Shown one piece after another: positions 42,828 through 51,513 of a stretch of 64,000 nt of DNA. A model generated the notes under the pieces. That model was given only the letters and a program-made list of their open reading frames with translations. It did not search any database and was not told where the DNA came from. The stretch is from Palsa-504 sp963753225 (lineage in GTDB: Bacteria; Actinomycetota; Actinomycetes; Streptosporangiales; Streptosporangiaceae): positions 584,299 through 648,298 of the forward strand of contig CAVWBQ010000021.1 of assembly GCA_963753225.1 (NCBI GenBank). Direction: 5' to 3'. Position 1 is the stretch's first letter; each line of letters starts with the position of its first letter. The position numbers and the translations under genes were made by a program.

Positions 42828-44272
42828 TTTCGCACCTCGTCCGCGACCGCGGAGTACCTGGACACCAGGTCGAGCGGGCCGCTGAAGTCGTAGTTGTTGT
42901 AGACGGCCAGCAGGTGCGAGAACGGCGGCGACTGCGCGAAGAGCTGGAACGTCAGCCGGTGCCCGGCGTAGTCGGAGTTGAGCAGGTCCCGGGCCAGCGC
43001 GAAGAGCTTGCGGCGCTCGTCCGCGGGGATCTCCCCGATCGCGAAGTACTTCCGCAGCCAGTCGCCGGCGCCGGGGCTGTCGAACATGGCCTTGCTGGGC
43101 ACCAGGCTGACCTGGCAGCCGCACAGGTCGCGGACGAGATGCATGACCGCCGGCAGCTGGGTGGAGGCGAACACCCGGGCCGCGTACATCATCGACTGGT
43201 TCGGCATCAGCAGCCCGCCCGGGCTGGGTTCGGCCAGCTCGATCGCCGCGGTCAGGTGCGCGTTGATGCCTTCCCGGTAGCACGCGATCTGCGCGATCTT
43301 CTCCCGCACGGCCTGGTGCATCGTGACCCCGGTGGACCGGGCGCTGGCGTAGGCGACGCCGAGCAGGAACCCGGCGAAGCGCAGGTAGCGCTGGACGTAC
43401 GGGAAGATGCTGTACCGGTGCAGGGTCGCGCGGATGAAGGCGGCCGCCTTGGTGTGCCGGTAGAAGAAGACGTTCTCCCAGGGTATCTCCACGTCGTCAA
43501 AGACGATCATCGTGTCGATCTCGTCGTACCGGCTGGTCAGCGGGTAATCGTCGGGGGAGCGGGACCCGGCGAAGGCGGACCGGCAGATGTGCTTGATGCC
43601 GGGAGCGCCCATATCGGCCAGGAAGCCGGCCGCGTAGTCGGACAGGACCTCGTTGTTCCACTCGCCGATGGTCGGCTTCACGAACGCCTGGTTGGCGTAG
43701 GCTGCCGCGGTCTCGAACTTGGCGCCGCGCACCACGATGCCGTTGCCGGTCTCGCCGACCACGTGCAGCAGCACGTCGGGGTCCTGGTCCTGCGGCCGCA
43801 GGGACCGGTTGCCCTTCGGGTCGGTGTTGGCCGAGACGTGGAACGGGTCGAGCAGCTGGGCGCGCCGGACATGGTGGGCGATGTTCGCGGAGAACGCCGG
43901 GTCGATCTCGTTCAGCACGTTCTGCCCGTCGAACAGCGACCACATCTCGCCGACCGTCTCGTCGCCCACGCGGGTGACCACGCCGCCGGCGTCGTCGAGG
44001 ATGGCGTCGACCGAGTCCCGTTTGGCCCGCCAGTCGTCGCGCGTGCGCGGCGGGCGCGAGGTGGTGGCGCAGCGCTCGGCCGTCTCGTCGTCGGTGTAGG
44101 TCAGCAGGTCCCTGGTCCCGGCCTCGCGGGCGAGATCGTAGATCCGCGCGCGGACGCTCACCATCGGCGCGAACGCCGGATGCGTGGCGACGTCCCCGAC
44201 CTGCTCGCCGTCGATCCACACCTCCCGGCCGTCACGGAGCGACTCGATGTAGTCCTTGCCGGTTCGCAGCAC
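42824..44272 (-). CDS. 4-hydroxyphenylacetate 3-hydroxylase (HpaB)-type flavin monooxygenase
   Basis: 482 residues from GTG 44272, with GAGGAA upstream. It shows the two-component HpaB/PvcC monooxygenase pattern: RTGKDYIESLRDGREVWIDG, AFVKPTIGEWNNEVLSDYAAG, DDVEIPWENVFFYRH, and GCQVSLVPSK in the C-terminal helical bundle. It hydroxylates a phenol or related aromatic using FADH2 from a separate reductase (HpaC), which is not in the window. The stop overlaps RidA, so the product may feed an enamine intermediate. Confidence 0.92.
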   Translation of the reverse strand: MLRTGKDYIESLRDGREVWIDGEQVGDVATHPAFAPMVSVRARIYDLAREAGTRDLLTYTDDETAERCATTSRPPRTRDDWRAKRDSVDAILDDAGGVVTRVGDETVGEMWSLFDGQNVLNEIDPAFSANIAHHVRRAQLLDPFHVSANTDPKGNRSLRPQDQDPDVLLHVVGETGNGIVVRGAKFETAAAYANQAFVKPTIGEWNNEVLSDYAAGFLADMGAPGIKHICRSAFAGSRSPDDYPLTSRYDEIDTMIVFDDVEIPWENVFFYRHTKAAAFIRATLHRYSIFPYVQRYLRFAGFLLGVAYASARSTGVTMHQAVREKIAQIACYREGINAHLTAAIELAEPSPGGLLMPNQSMMYAARVFASTQLPAVMHLVRDLCGCQVSLVPSKAMFDSPGAGDWLRKYFAIGEIPADERRKLFALARDLLNSDYAGHRLTFQLFAQSPPFSHLLAVYNNYDFSGPLDLVSRYSAVADEVRK

Positions 44273-44313
44273 TGTTCGTTCCTCGGCTCTCGATGGGCTT
44301 CGATGGGGGTGGG

Positions 44314-45390
44314 TCAGTCCAGGAATTCGGCCAGCACGGCGCGCAGTTGCGCGGCGCCGGCGGCAATGGAGTCGGCCCGGATCCGTTCGGTCGGGGCGTG
44401 CATGTCCTCGCCTGCGCAGCAGCCGAGGGCGACCGCCGGTATGCCGGCCGCGAGCGCCGCGTTCGCGTCGGTCGAGCCGTCGCCCGTCGTACCCGGCAGG
44501 CCGACCGAACGGCGGGCGCGCAGGACCGCGGCGACCAGGGGGTGGGTGAGCGGCACCGAGCCTGGCCTGCGGTCGAGCGTCTCTGCCGCGAGCCGCAGGC
44601 CGGGGGGGACGTGTATTTCGGCCAGCGCGGCTTCCTGCCGGTCGAGCGCGGCCTGGTCGGTCGCGCGCCACTCGACGGTCGCGCTGGCCCGGGCGGCGAT
44701 CACGTTGACCCCCGTGCCCCCCTCGACCAGGCCGACGTTGACGGACAGCGGCGCCGGGACCGACGCGATCATGCTGGTGAGCAGCCGCGCCAGCTCGTGC
44801 ACGGCGCTGGGCCGGCCGCGGTCCCACCACGAGTGTCCGCCCGGGCCGGTAACCGTGAGCCGCACCCGCACCGAGCCGACGGCGTCCGTGAACACGCGGT
44901 CCGCACCGTGGCCTTCAAGCGCCAGCACTGCCTCAGGCGCGAGCTCGCGGCAGGCGTGACGGGCGCCGCGCAGTCCGCCGAGCCCCTCCTCGCCGACGGT
45001 GAATACGACGGCCAGCGGCGCTCCTGCCGGGCCGGCGAGCGCGCGCTCGGCCACGGCCACGGCGGTCGCGACCGCGATCGCGTTGTCGCCGATCCCCGGG
45101 CCGCACAGCCAGCCGTCGCGCCGCGTCACGCCCCGCGCCGTCGCCTCGCCGAAGACGTCATCGACGTGAACGAGGACAGCGAGCCGGTATGGCGGAGGGC
45201 CGAACGTCCACACCAGGTTGCCGGCCTCATCGACGTACCGGCTCCCCGGCTTCCCGGCCAGGCGCCGCTGCAGCCAGTCGATGCGTACCTGCTCGTGGCC
45301 GGTGCCGCCGGGCAGTTCGGCCAGCGCCGTGGCATCCGCGGCGATTGCCCCGGTGTCGAAAGCCCCAGTATCGGAAGCCGTGTCTCGCAT
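44314..45390 (-). CDS. M20-family zinc hydrolase (ArgE/DapE/ACY1-like)
   Basis: 358 residues. Zinc ligands are visible: His in VLVHVDDVFGE, Asp in GPGIGDNAIA, the catalytic Glu-Glu in TVGEEGLGGL, EGHG, and the late His in EDMHAPTE. SWWDRGRPSAVHELA marks the dimerisation domain. It would deacylate or deaminate an N-acyl intermediate. It is the first gene of the four-gene operon (M20, HpaB-type, RidA, DUF1028), 41 bases before the monooxygenase. Confidence 0.92.
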   Translation of the reverse strand: MRDTASDTGAFDTGAIAADATALAELPGGTGHEQVRIDWLQRRLAGKPGSRYVDEAGNLVWTFGPPPYRLAVLVHVDDVFGEATARGVTRRDGWLCGPGIGDNAIAVATAVAVAERALAGPAGAPLAVVFTVGEEGLGGLRGARHACRELAPEAVLALEGHGADRVFTDAVGSVRVRLTVTGPGGHSWWDRGRPSAVHELARLLTSMIASVPAPLSVNVGLVEGGTGVNVIAARASATVEWRATDQAALDRQEAALAEIHVPPGLRLAAETLDRRPGSVPLTHPLVAAVLRARRSVGLPGTTGDGSTDANAALAAGIPAVALGCCAGEDMHAPTERIRADSIAAGAAQLRAVLAEFLD

Positions 45391-45439
45391 GTCACCCTGG
45401 CCAGACGAAACTCATATAACCACGCCGACCGGGCCAGCG

Positions 45440-45467
45440 TACCATCTCATTAGACCGTTGGTATAGT
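45440..45467 (+). promoter_or_regulatory. Leaderless promoter and dyad for the XRE-cupin regulator
   Basis: TATAGT (45462-45467) lies only eight bases before the ATG at 45476 and no Shine-Dalgarno box is present, so transcription probably begins at or next to the start codon. TACCA (45440-45444) and TGGTA (45459-45463) form an inverted pair across the promoter, a candidate operator for autoregulation and for the divergent operon. Confidence 0.45.
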
Positions 45468-45475
45468 TCACTGGC

Positions 45476-46066
45476 ATGGGGAATGAGGCTTCGGACCAGG
45501 CTTTCGCCGACGTCGGGGATGTCATCGCGGCGAACCTGCGCCGGCTCCGCACCGCCCGCCGGATGTCGCTGGCTACCCTCGCGAGCCGCGCGGACGTGGC
45601 CAAGGCCACGCTGGCGAACCTGGAGCAGGGCCGGGGCAATCCGACCATCGAGACGTTGTGGTCGCTGGCCCTCGGGCTCGGCGTGGCCTTCAGTGACCTG
45701 CTGGAAGACCGGCGCGAGACCACCATGGTGGTCGTCCGGGCCCAGCAGGGCGCGCGGGTGCGCGGATCCACCCCCGGCGGTCAACTCGACCTGCGGCTGC
45801 TCGACCGGATCGAGCGGGGCGGCCTGGTCGAGGTCTTCGACCTGTTCCTGCCCGCCCGGACCGATCACCTCGGCAGCCCGCACGGTACCGGCGTGGCCGA
45901 GCGGGTGTTCGTGCACGCCGGGACGATCACGGTCGGCCCGGCCAGCGACCCGATCACGCTCGGCCCGGGCGACTACGCCAGATACAGCGGCGACGGCCCG
46001 CACCTCTACCGCTCGGCCGAGGAGGATGTCCACGGCATGCTGCTGGTCGGATACCCGCCGGCCTGA
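45476..46066 (+). CDS. XRE-family regulator with C-terminal cupin
   Basis: 196 residues. The N-terminal HTH reads NLRRLRTARRMSLATLASRA and KATLANLEQGRGNP; the C-terminal cupin has EVFDLFLPARTDHLGSPHGT, VFVHAGTITVG, GDYARYSGDGPHLY. Such XRE-cupin proteins bind small molecules and repress catabolic genes. It is divergent from the HpaB-RidA operon (85 bases apart), so it is the likely regulator. Confidence 0.9.
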   Translation: MGNEASDQAFADVGDVIAANLRRLRTARRMSLATLASRADVAKATLANLEQGRGNPTIETLWSLALGLGVAFSDLLEDRRETTMVVVRAQQGARVRGSTPGGQLDLRLLDRIERGGLVEVFDLFLPARTDHLGSPHGTGVAERVFVHAGTITVGPASDPITLGPGDYARYSGDGPHLYRSAEEDVHGMLLVGYPPA

Positions 46067-46090
46067 GGAGCGCCTTCTCGAGGAGCACAG

Positions 46091-46181
46091 ATGACCGGGT
46101 TCGACTACCTCGTGGTCGGGGGCGGCACGGCCGGCTGCATCGTCGCGGCGCGCCTGGCCGAGGACCCCGCCGTCTCGGTCG
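46091..46181 (+). pseudogene. GMC oxidoreductase N-terminal stump
   Basis: Twenty-five bases after the XRE-cupin stop an ATG opens MTGFDYLVVGGGTAGCIVAA then RLAEDPAVSV, the FAD-binding start of a GMC (choline dehydrogenase-like) oxidoreductase. After 30 residues the sequence becomes low complexity and proline-rich, so the ~500 remaining codons are lost. The 16-bp perfect inverted repeat downstream is a candidate breakpoint. Confidence 0.8.
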
Positions 46182-46244
46182 GCCCGCCCGCCGCAACCCA
46201 CTGGCCCCACCCGCCACAGCTGCATCTGCGCGCTGGCCGATGGC

Positions 46245-46297
46245 GGGGTGAGGGGGCCCCCGCCCCCATCTATCGAGGGCCGGGGCCCCCTCACCCC
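46245..46297. repeat. 16-bp perfect inverted repeat, GC-rich
   Basis: GGGGTGAGGGGGCCCC (46245-46260) and its exact reverse complement (46282-46297) flank a 21-base loop. It could be a strong terminator or a MITE/REP-like insertion. It follows the truncated GMC gene. Confidence 0.6.
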
Positions 46298-46380
46298 GGA
46301 CGCCCGCGCCCGCTGAAGCGTCGGGCCAATCCCAGCCGGCACCCCCGTCACAACAGCACCGGCGACTCGGGCCACCGAAT

Positions 46381-46403
46381 CACGACGATGTGACGTTGTC
46401 GTG
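46381..46403. repeat. Second CGATGTGAC palindrome
   Basis: CACGACGATGTGACGTTGTC (46381 on, ending GTG at 46403) folds as a 23-base odd palindrome with two G-U pairs. It shares the CGATGTGAC core with the element at 23453-23512. Confidence 0.45.
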
Positions 46404-46439
46404 GTCCTGACCATGCTCGAAGGCAAACCCGGGCTCTGC

Positions 46440-47255
46440 TCAGCCGGCGGGCTGAGCGTCGTTAGCCGAGGGGAACCTGGGGGCGCGCTTCTCGGTAAGT
46501 GCCGCCGCGCCTTCGAGGACGTCAGGGCCCATGAAGGTGAGCATCTCGTAGGCGGCCGACTGGTCGAAGATCGGGCCGGCCATCTTCAGCCAGTTGTTCA
46601 GCGCTCGCTTGGTCCAGCGGATCGCGGGCTGCGAGCCGGTGGCCAGGCTGTCCGCGACGCGCAGGGCCTCATCGAGCACCTGGTCGCGGGGGACCGCCTT
46701 GCTGACCATGCCGAGCCGCTCGGCCTCCTCGCCGGTGATCATCTCGCCGGTGAGCAGGTAGTAGCGGGCCTTGGCCATGCCGCACAGCAGCGGCCACAAG
46801 ATCGCGGCGTGGTCGCCGGCGGCGACGCCCAGCCTGACGTGTCCGTCGCCGAGCCTGGCGTCGAGGGCGCAGATCGAGATGTCGGCCAGCAGTGCCACCA
46901 CCGTGCCGGCGCCGACAGCGACGCCGTTGATCGCGGAGACGACCGGCTTCTCGCAGTTGATGATGTTGTAGACCAGATCGCTCATCTCGCGGAGCATGTG
47001 GGCCACGCGGTCGTGGTCGCCGGCCATCCGCCGCACCATCTCCAGGTCGCCGCCGGCCGAGAACGCCTTGCCCGCGCCGGTGATCACGGCGACCCTCGTC
47101 TGCGGGTCGGCTGACACCTCGGCCCAGACCCGGGCGAGCTCGCCGTGCATCTGCTCGTCGGCGGCGTTGTACTTGTCCGGCCGGTCCATGGTGATGAGCA
47201 GCACGCCGTTGTCCCGGCGTTCGAAGCGGAGCCGCTCGTACTCGGAGAACTTCAC
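46440..47255 (-). CDS. Enoyl-CoA hydratase/isomerase family
   Basis: 271 residues. The crotonase signature is present: oxyanion hole GKAFSAGGDLEMV and VSAINGVAVGAGTVVALLADI, with helix GEEAERLGMVSKAV. The catalytic Glu positions of classic hydratases are not obvious, so it could be an isomerase or another crotonase. It acts on an acyl-CoA. The SDR gene is 38 bases upstream on the same strand. Confidence 0.93.
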   Translation of the reverse strand: MKFSEYERLRFERRDNGVLLITMDRPDKYNAADEQMHGELARVWAEVSADPQTRVAVITGAGKAFSAGGDLEMVRRMAGDHDRVAHMLREMSDLVYNIINCEKPVVSAINGVAVGAGTVVALLADISICALDARLGDGHVRLGVAAGDHAAILWPLLCGMAKARYYLLTGEMITGEEAERLGMVSKAVPRDQVLDEALRVADSLATGSQPAIRWTKRALNNWLKMAGPIFDQSAAYEMLTFMGPDVLEGAAALTEKRAPRFPSANDAQPAG

Positions 47256-47293
47256 GGACTACTCCTTGCTACTTGAAAGGTGGCGAGGCAGGC

Positions 47294-48031
47294 TCAGCTC
47301 ATCGTGAGGCCGCCGCTGACGCTGACGGTCTGGCCGGTGACGAAGGACGCCTCGTCCGAGGCGAGGAACGCGACGACGTTGGCGACGTCGGCCGGCTGGC
47401 CGAGCCGCCGGAACGGGATCGCCTTTGTGAGGGCCTCCCGCAGCTTCGGCCCCGCGAACGACGCGAACAGCGCGGTATCGGTCGGGCCGGGGCAGACGCA
47501 GTTGACCCTGACCTGGTGGCGCGCCATCTCCCGGGCGAGCGACTTGGTGAAGGCGATGACCCCGCCTTTGGCCGCGGAGTAGACCGCCTCGCCGGACGAG
47601 CCCACCCGCCCGGCGTCCGAGCCTAGGTTCACCACCGCCCCGCCGCCGCGAGCGGCCATGAGCGGCAGTACCGCCTTGCAGGTGTGCAGCACGCCGTACA
47701 GGTTGATCGCGATCGCGCGGTCCCAGTCGGCCGGGTCGGAGTCGACGAAGGGGCTGGCCTTGTCCCAGCCGGCGTTGTTGACGAGGACGTCGACGCGGCC
47801 GAACTGCTGCACGACCCGGTCGGCCATCGCCTGGACGCCCTGCCGGTCGCTGACGTCGGCGCGGATCGCGACGGCGCCAGGCAGGGCGTCCGCCGTCCGG
47901 ATCGCGCTGGCCTCGTCCAGGTCGGTGACGACGACGATCGCCCCCTCCGCGGCCAGCTTCCTGGTGATCGCCTGGCCGATGCCCTGGCCTGCGCCGGTCA
48001 CGATCGCGATCTTGTCCTCGAGCCCGCCCAT
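47294..48031 (-). CDS. SDR-family oxidoreductase (FabG-like)
   Basis: 245 residues. TGAGQGIGQAI cofactor loop, LVNNAGWDKASP, Ser in NLGSDAGRVG, YSAAKGG (YxxxK), and TGQTVSVSGGLTM at the end. It is an NAD(P)-dependent 3-hydroxyacyl or alcohol dehydrogenase. Its start faces the divergent LLM gene, and it precedes the enoyl-CoA hydratase in the same direction. Confidence 0.94.
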   Translation of the reverse strand: MGGLEDKIAIVTGAGQGIGQAITRKLAAEGAIVVVTDLDEASAIRTADALPGAVAIRADVSDRQGVQAMADRVVQQFGRVDVLVNNAGWDKASPFVDSDPADWDRAIAINLYGVLHTCKAVLPLMAARGGGAVVNLGSDAGRVGSSGEAVYSAAKGGVIAFTKSLAREMARHQVRVNCVCPGPTDTALFASFAGPKLREALTKAIPFRRLGQPADVANVVAFLASDEASFVTGQTVSVSGGLTMS

Positions 48032-48133
48032 GAACGGCTCCTCTCTGATCCGCGGCCGATCCTCGCGGTCGCCACCGAACTGAATCTATAGTCGCGTGTG
48101 CGACACCAGCGCAGCGGCGGAGGGAGAACGACA

Positions 48134-49141
48134 ATGCAGGTCGGGCTCGTGGTCATGGACGAGGACCCCGCCGGTGCCCTGAAGATCGTCCGGGCGGCCG
48201 ACCGGGCCGGCGTCCATTCGCTCTGGTCGATCGACTACTACAACCGCAGTAGCCTGACCCGCGCGGCGGCGTTCGCTGCGGTCTCCGAGACCTCGATCGT
48301 CGGCACCAGCGTGACCCCGCTGTTCGCCCGTGCGCCGCTGGCCCTCGCGTCGGCGGCCGCCGACATCCAGGGGATCGCCGGCGGCCGTTTCGTCCTGGGT
48401 GTGGGCAGCAGCACGCGCCGGATGAACCAGGACTGGTACGGGACCGCGCTGCAGCATCCCGCGCCTCAGGTCCGGGAGCGGATCGAGCTGATCCGGCGGC
48501 TGACCGCGCACCGCAGCGGCCCGTTCCGGTACGAGGGCCAGTTCGACCACGTCTCAATGGCGCACTACGACCGCACCGCGCTGCCGGATAGCCTGACGAT
48601 CCTGGCGGCAGGCGTGGGCGAGCACATGGTCAGGGTCGCCGGGGAGTGCGCGGACGGGTTCGTCGGGCACACCATCGCCTCGGCCTCCTACCTGCGCGAC
48701 ATCGCCCGTCCGCTGCTGGCCCAGGGTGCGGCCAAGGCAGACCGGGACGCGGCGCAGCTGCGGGTGACCACGCAGATCGTCGCCTCGGCCAGTGCCGACC
48801 GGCGCGCCGCGCGCCGGGATGCCGCCGCCCAGGTCGGTTTCTACTCGACCCCGAAGGGCTACGATCTCCTCTTCCCGGACGGTCAGTTCGCCGCGGAACG
48901 CGCCGCGGCCCGGGACGCCGTAGCTCGCGGTGATGTGCCTGGCGTGATCGCCGCCGGGGAGGCGATGGTCGAGGAGCGGGCCGTGTTCGGCGCGCCGGAA
49001 GACGTGGCCGGCCAGTTGCGCCGCTACGCCGGCGTCGTCGACTGGGCGATTCTCTATCCGCCGCACTTCGGCGTCGACCCGGAGCGGATTCACGCCAACG
49101 AGCTGAGCCTGATCGAGGTGGCCTCCGGCTGGACGTCCTGA
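48134..49141 (+). CDS. LLM-class F420-dependent oxidoreductase
   Basis: 335 residues from ATG 48134, with GGAGGGAG upstream. The luciferase-like barrel shows MQVGLVVMDEDPAGALKIV, ADIQGIAGGRFVLGVGSS, DSLTILAAGVGEHMVRVAGE, and GEAMVEERAVFGAPEDVAG. Actinobacterial members use F420 or FMN to oxidise alcohols or reduce alkenes. It is divergent from the SDR gene, and GTCGC-GTGT-GCGAC (48092-48105) in the gap may be an operator. Confidence 0.9.
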   Translation: MQVGLVVMDEDPAGALKIVRAADRAGVHSLWSIDYYNRSSLTRAAAFAAVSETSIVGTSVTPLFARAPLALASAAADIQGIAGGRFVLGVGSSTRRMNQDWYGTALQHPAPQVRERIELIRRLTAHRSGPFRYEGQFDHVSMAHYDRTALPDSLTILAAGVGEHMVRVAGECADGFVGHTIASASYLRDIARPLLAQGAAKADRDAAQLRVTTQIVASASADRRAARRDAAAQVGFYSTPKGYDLLFPDGQFAAERAAARDAVARGDVPGVIAAGEAMVEERAVFGAPEDVAGQLRRYAGVVDWAILYPPHFGVDPERIHANELSLIEVASGWTS

Positions 49142-49239
49142 CCTGGAAATCTCGGCCAGCGAACTGAAGTGGGCCGCCCTCGATCCCGGCCCGGGGCAGC
49201 CTGGTGACAGGGCCGGCGCGGTATGCGATAGTCCCGTTT

Positions 49240-50016
49240 GTGACCGAGGTAATGATCGCCGTTGACGACGGCGAGGTATGGGCCGACGACAGCGGGGGCG
49301 ATGGCCCGCCGCTCGTCCTGCTGCATCCGGGCGTCGGCGACTCGCACATCTGGGAACCGGTGCTGCCCGCGCTGACCGCGTCCTACCGGGTCATCCGGTA
49401 CGACGCCCGCGGCTTCGGCCGGTCTCCCGCGCCGACGGCGAAGTTCTCCCTGCTCGCCGACCTGATCTCGGTGCTCGGTTACTACGGCCTCGACCGCGCC
49501 GCGATCGTGGGCTGCAGCCAGGGCGGCGGCTCCGCGCTCGGGCTGGCGCTGGAGCAGCCGGCCCGGTGTCCGCCCTGGTCCTGCTGTGCCCGGGTATCCC
49601 GGGCTATCCGTGGCCCGACGAACCGGACGAGCTGGACGCCGAGTACGAGCAGGCGCTCGGCGCCGCGGACGTGGAAGCCCTGGCCGGTGTCATGCAGCGC
49701 GTCTGGGGCCGCGGCGGTCTCGACCCCGCGGTCATGGAGCAACTGCGTTCGGCGGCCCGGGCCGAGATCTCGTCCGGCGACCTGCAGCAGCCGGATCCGC
49801 CGGTCTACGGCCGGCTAGCGAGATCTCGGTGCCGACGTCCCTGCTGGTCGGCGACGCGGACTATCCGCCGCTGATCCAGGCCAACCGGGAGGCCGCGGCC
49901 CGTATCACGGGATGCGAGCTGACCGTGGTTCCAGGGATGGACCACCTGCCGCCCTTGCGCGAGCCCGACCCGTACTGCGCACGATCACGAGCACGCTGGC
50001 CCGGGCCAGCTGGTAA
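49240..50016 (+). pseudogene. Alpha/beta hydrolase with three single-base deletions
   Basis: Starts at GTG 49240 and runs as a good hydrolase for ~110 residues: LLHPGVGDSHIWEPVLPAL, YDARGFGRSPAP, nucleophile GCSQGGG. The frame then shifts at ~49570 to LVLLCPGIPGYPWPDEPDEL, again at ~49820 to EISVPTSLLVGDAD and VVPGMDHLPPL, and once more at ~49972 to DPVLRTITSTLARASW with a TAA at 50014-50016. Each shift is repaired by adding one base in a G/C run. Either a recent pseudogene or uncorrected sequencing errors. The expected product is a ~260-residue esterase-like enzyme. Confidence 0.85.
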
Positions 50017-50268
50017 CTACGGAGCGACCTCACCGCAGCCAGATCGCGGTGCCACCCTGATCGCCTAGGCGTAGCCGGGCGGCCACGCAGGGCGTAGATC
50101 CCGGCGACTAGCGTGCCCCAGGCACAGGGCCCACACGCGATCGCGAGGGTCGCATAGCGCGCGGATCCTGCCCGATCCCGGAAGATCATCTGCCCGTGAC
50201 CTGAAGGCGACCGAGGCAGCGCGCCTGCCATGAAGCCGTGCACGCGCCGTCGAAGCCGAGCCGGTGCT

Positions 50269-51235
50269 TCAGCCCGATAAGAAGGTCACGGACCGGCGGA
50301 ACTTGCCCATCAGGTGCGGCCCGGCGAGCACGGGCTTGTAGCGCGGTTTCTCGCCCGGTTCCAGGCAGGTCGGCAGGCAGGCGATCTCCGCGGACCAGTT
50401 GGCGTTCTGGAAGTACGGCATGCTCTGCCTGCGCCGCCGCCGCGGCGGCGGGGTCGGGCGGATCGACCACGCGGTGCAGGGTCGAACGCCACCGGTCGTT
50501 GGTCCAGCGCGCCATCAGGTCGCCGATGTTGATCACGAACGCGCCGGGGACCGGCTCCACCGCTACCCACCGGCCGCCGGGGTCGAGCACCTCGAGGCCT
50601 CCCACCGCGTCCTGCCGCAGGATCGTCAGCGTGCCGTAGTCGGTGTGGGCGCCCGCCCGCAGCTGCCCGGGCAGCGGGGCGGTGTCCCGCGCCGGGTAGT
50701 TGATGGCGCGCAGCGCGTTCGCGGCCTGGCCGGTCTGGCCGGCGAAGAACCCGGGCGGCAGCCCCAGGCCACGCGCAAACAGGGACATCAGACGGTCGCC
50801 GAGATCGCGCATGGCGTCGTAGTAGGCCGTCCACGCCTCCTGGAGCTGTGGCAGCGCCGAGGGCCACAGGCTCGGCGAGTAGGCCCAGGCCTCGCCCGGA
50901 TCGGCGGACGGGAGCTCCGGCCGGGCGGGCGGGCCGGCGTTGAAGACCTCCTTCAGGTCCGGCGGCGCGGCGCCGGCGATCGACTGGCTCAGCGACTCAC
51001 CCGCCAGCGGGATGTATCCGTACGGATAGTCCGGCGTCGGCCGGGCCACGCTCAGCTTGTCCTCCGGCGGCAGGTCGAAGAACCTCGTCGCCGTCGTCCA
51101 CGCCCGCTCGGCGACCTCGCCGGGGATCCCGTGCCCGGTGACCTGGAAGAAGCCCGCCGTCCGGCAGATCTCGTCGAGCTCCGCGCCGACGGCCGCAGGG
51201 TCGGCGGAGATGTCGACGACAGGGACGTACGACAC
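50269..51235 (-). pseudogene. 2-oxoglutarate/Fe(II) oxygenase (isopenicillin N synthase-like) with one frameshift
   Basis: GTG 51235 has an AAGGAGGCG box. Residues give VPVVDISADPAAVGAELDEI, GFFQVTGHGI, the iron ligands HTDYGT and, after NIGDLMARWTNDRW, STLHRVVDPP. In the Ala-rich run near 50430-50450 the frame is lost. The expected ending (QSMPYFQNANW, KFRRSVTFLSG, stop 50269) is in the next frame. It is a 2OG-dependent oxidase of the IPNS family, probably working with small-molecule substrates. A sequencing error in the GCC repeat is possible. Confidence 0.85.
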
Positions 51236-51245
51236 GACGCCTCCT

Positions 51246-51402
51246 TTACTCCGGCCGGGCAATCTCGGCCAGCGGCTGCCCGGCGGTCACGCTGTCCCCC
51301 CCGGCGACCAGCGCCCGCACCTCCGTGCCCGCATCTGGGGCCCGTGCGCGGCCGCCCGTGGATCGAGACGCGGAACGGGCCGAGGCTCGCGCGGATCTCC
51401 AC
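51246..51402 (-). pseudogene. Biotinyl/lipoyl-attachment-like domain fragment, frameshifted
   Basis: The minus strand reads VEIRASLGPFRVSIHG, shifts frame near 51360, and continues EVRALVAGGDSVTAGQPLAEI to a TAA at 51246. The VxAGDxVxxGQPLxxI ending is typical of biotin carboxyl carrier or lipoyl domains, but the MKM lysine is not seen. It directly precedes the 2OG oxygenase gene. Function uncertain. Confidence 0.4.
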
Positions 51403-51513
51403 GGTGCGCGCGGCCCCTTGGCCGGGGCCGTCCGGCTGCTCTGGCTCTGCCGGCTAGGCCTGCGGTCCGGCCGCCAGTGCTCCTCCAGCGTGGAATCACG
51501 GTTCCGAACGCCG

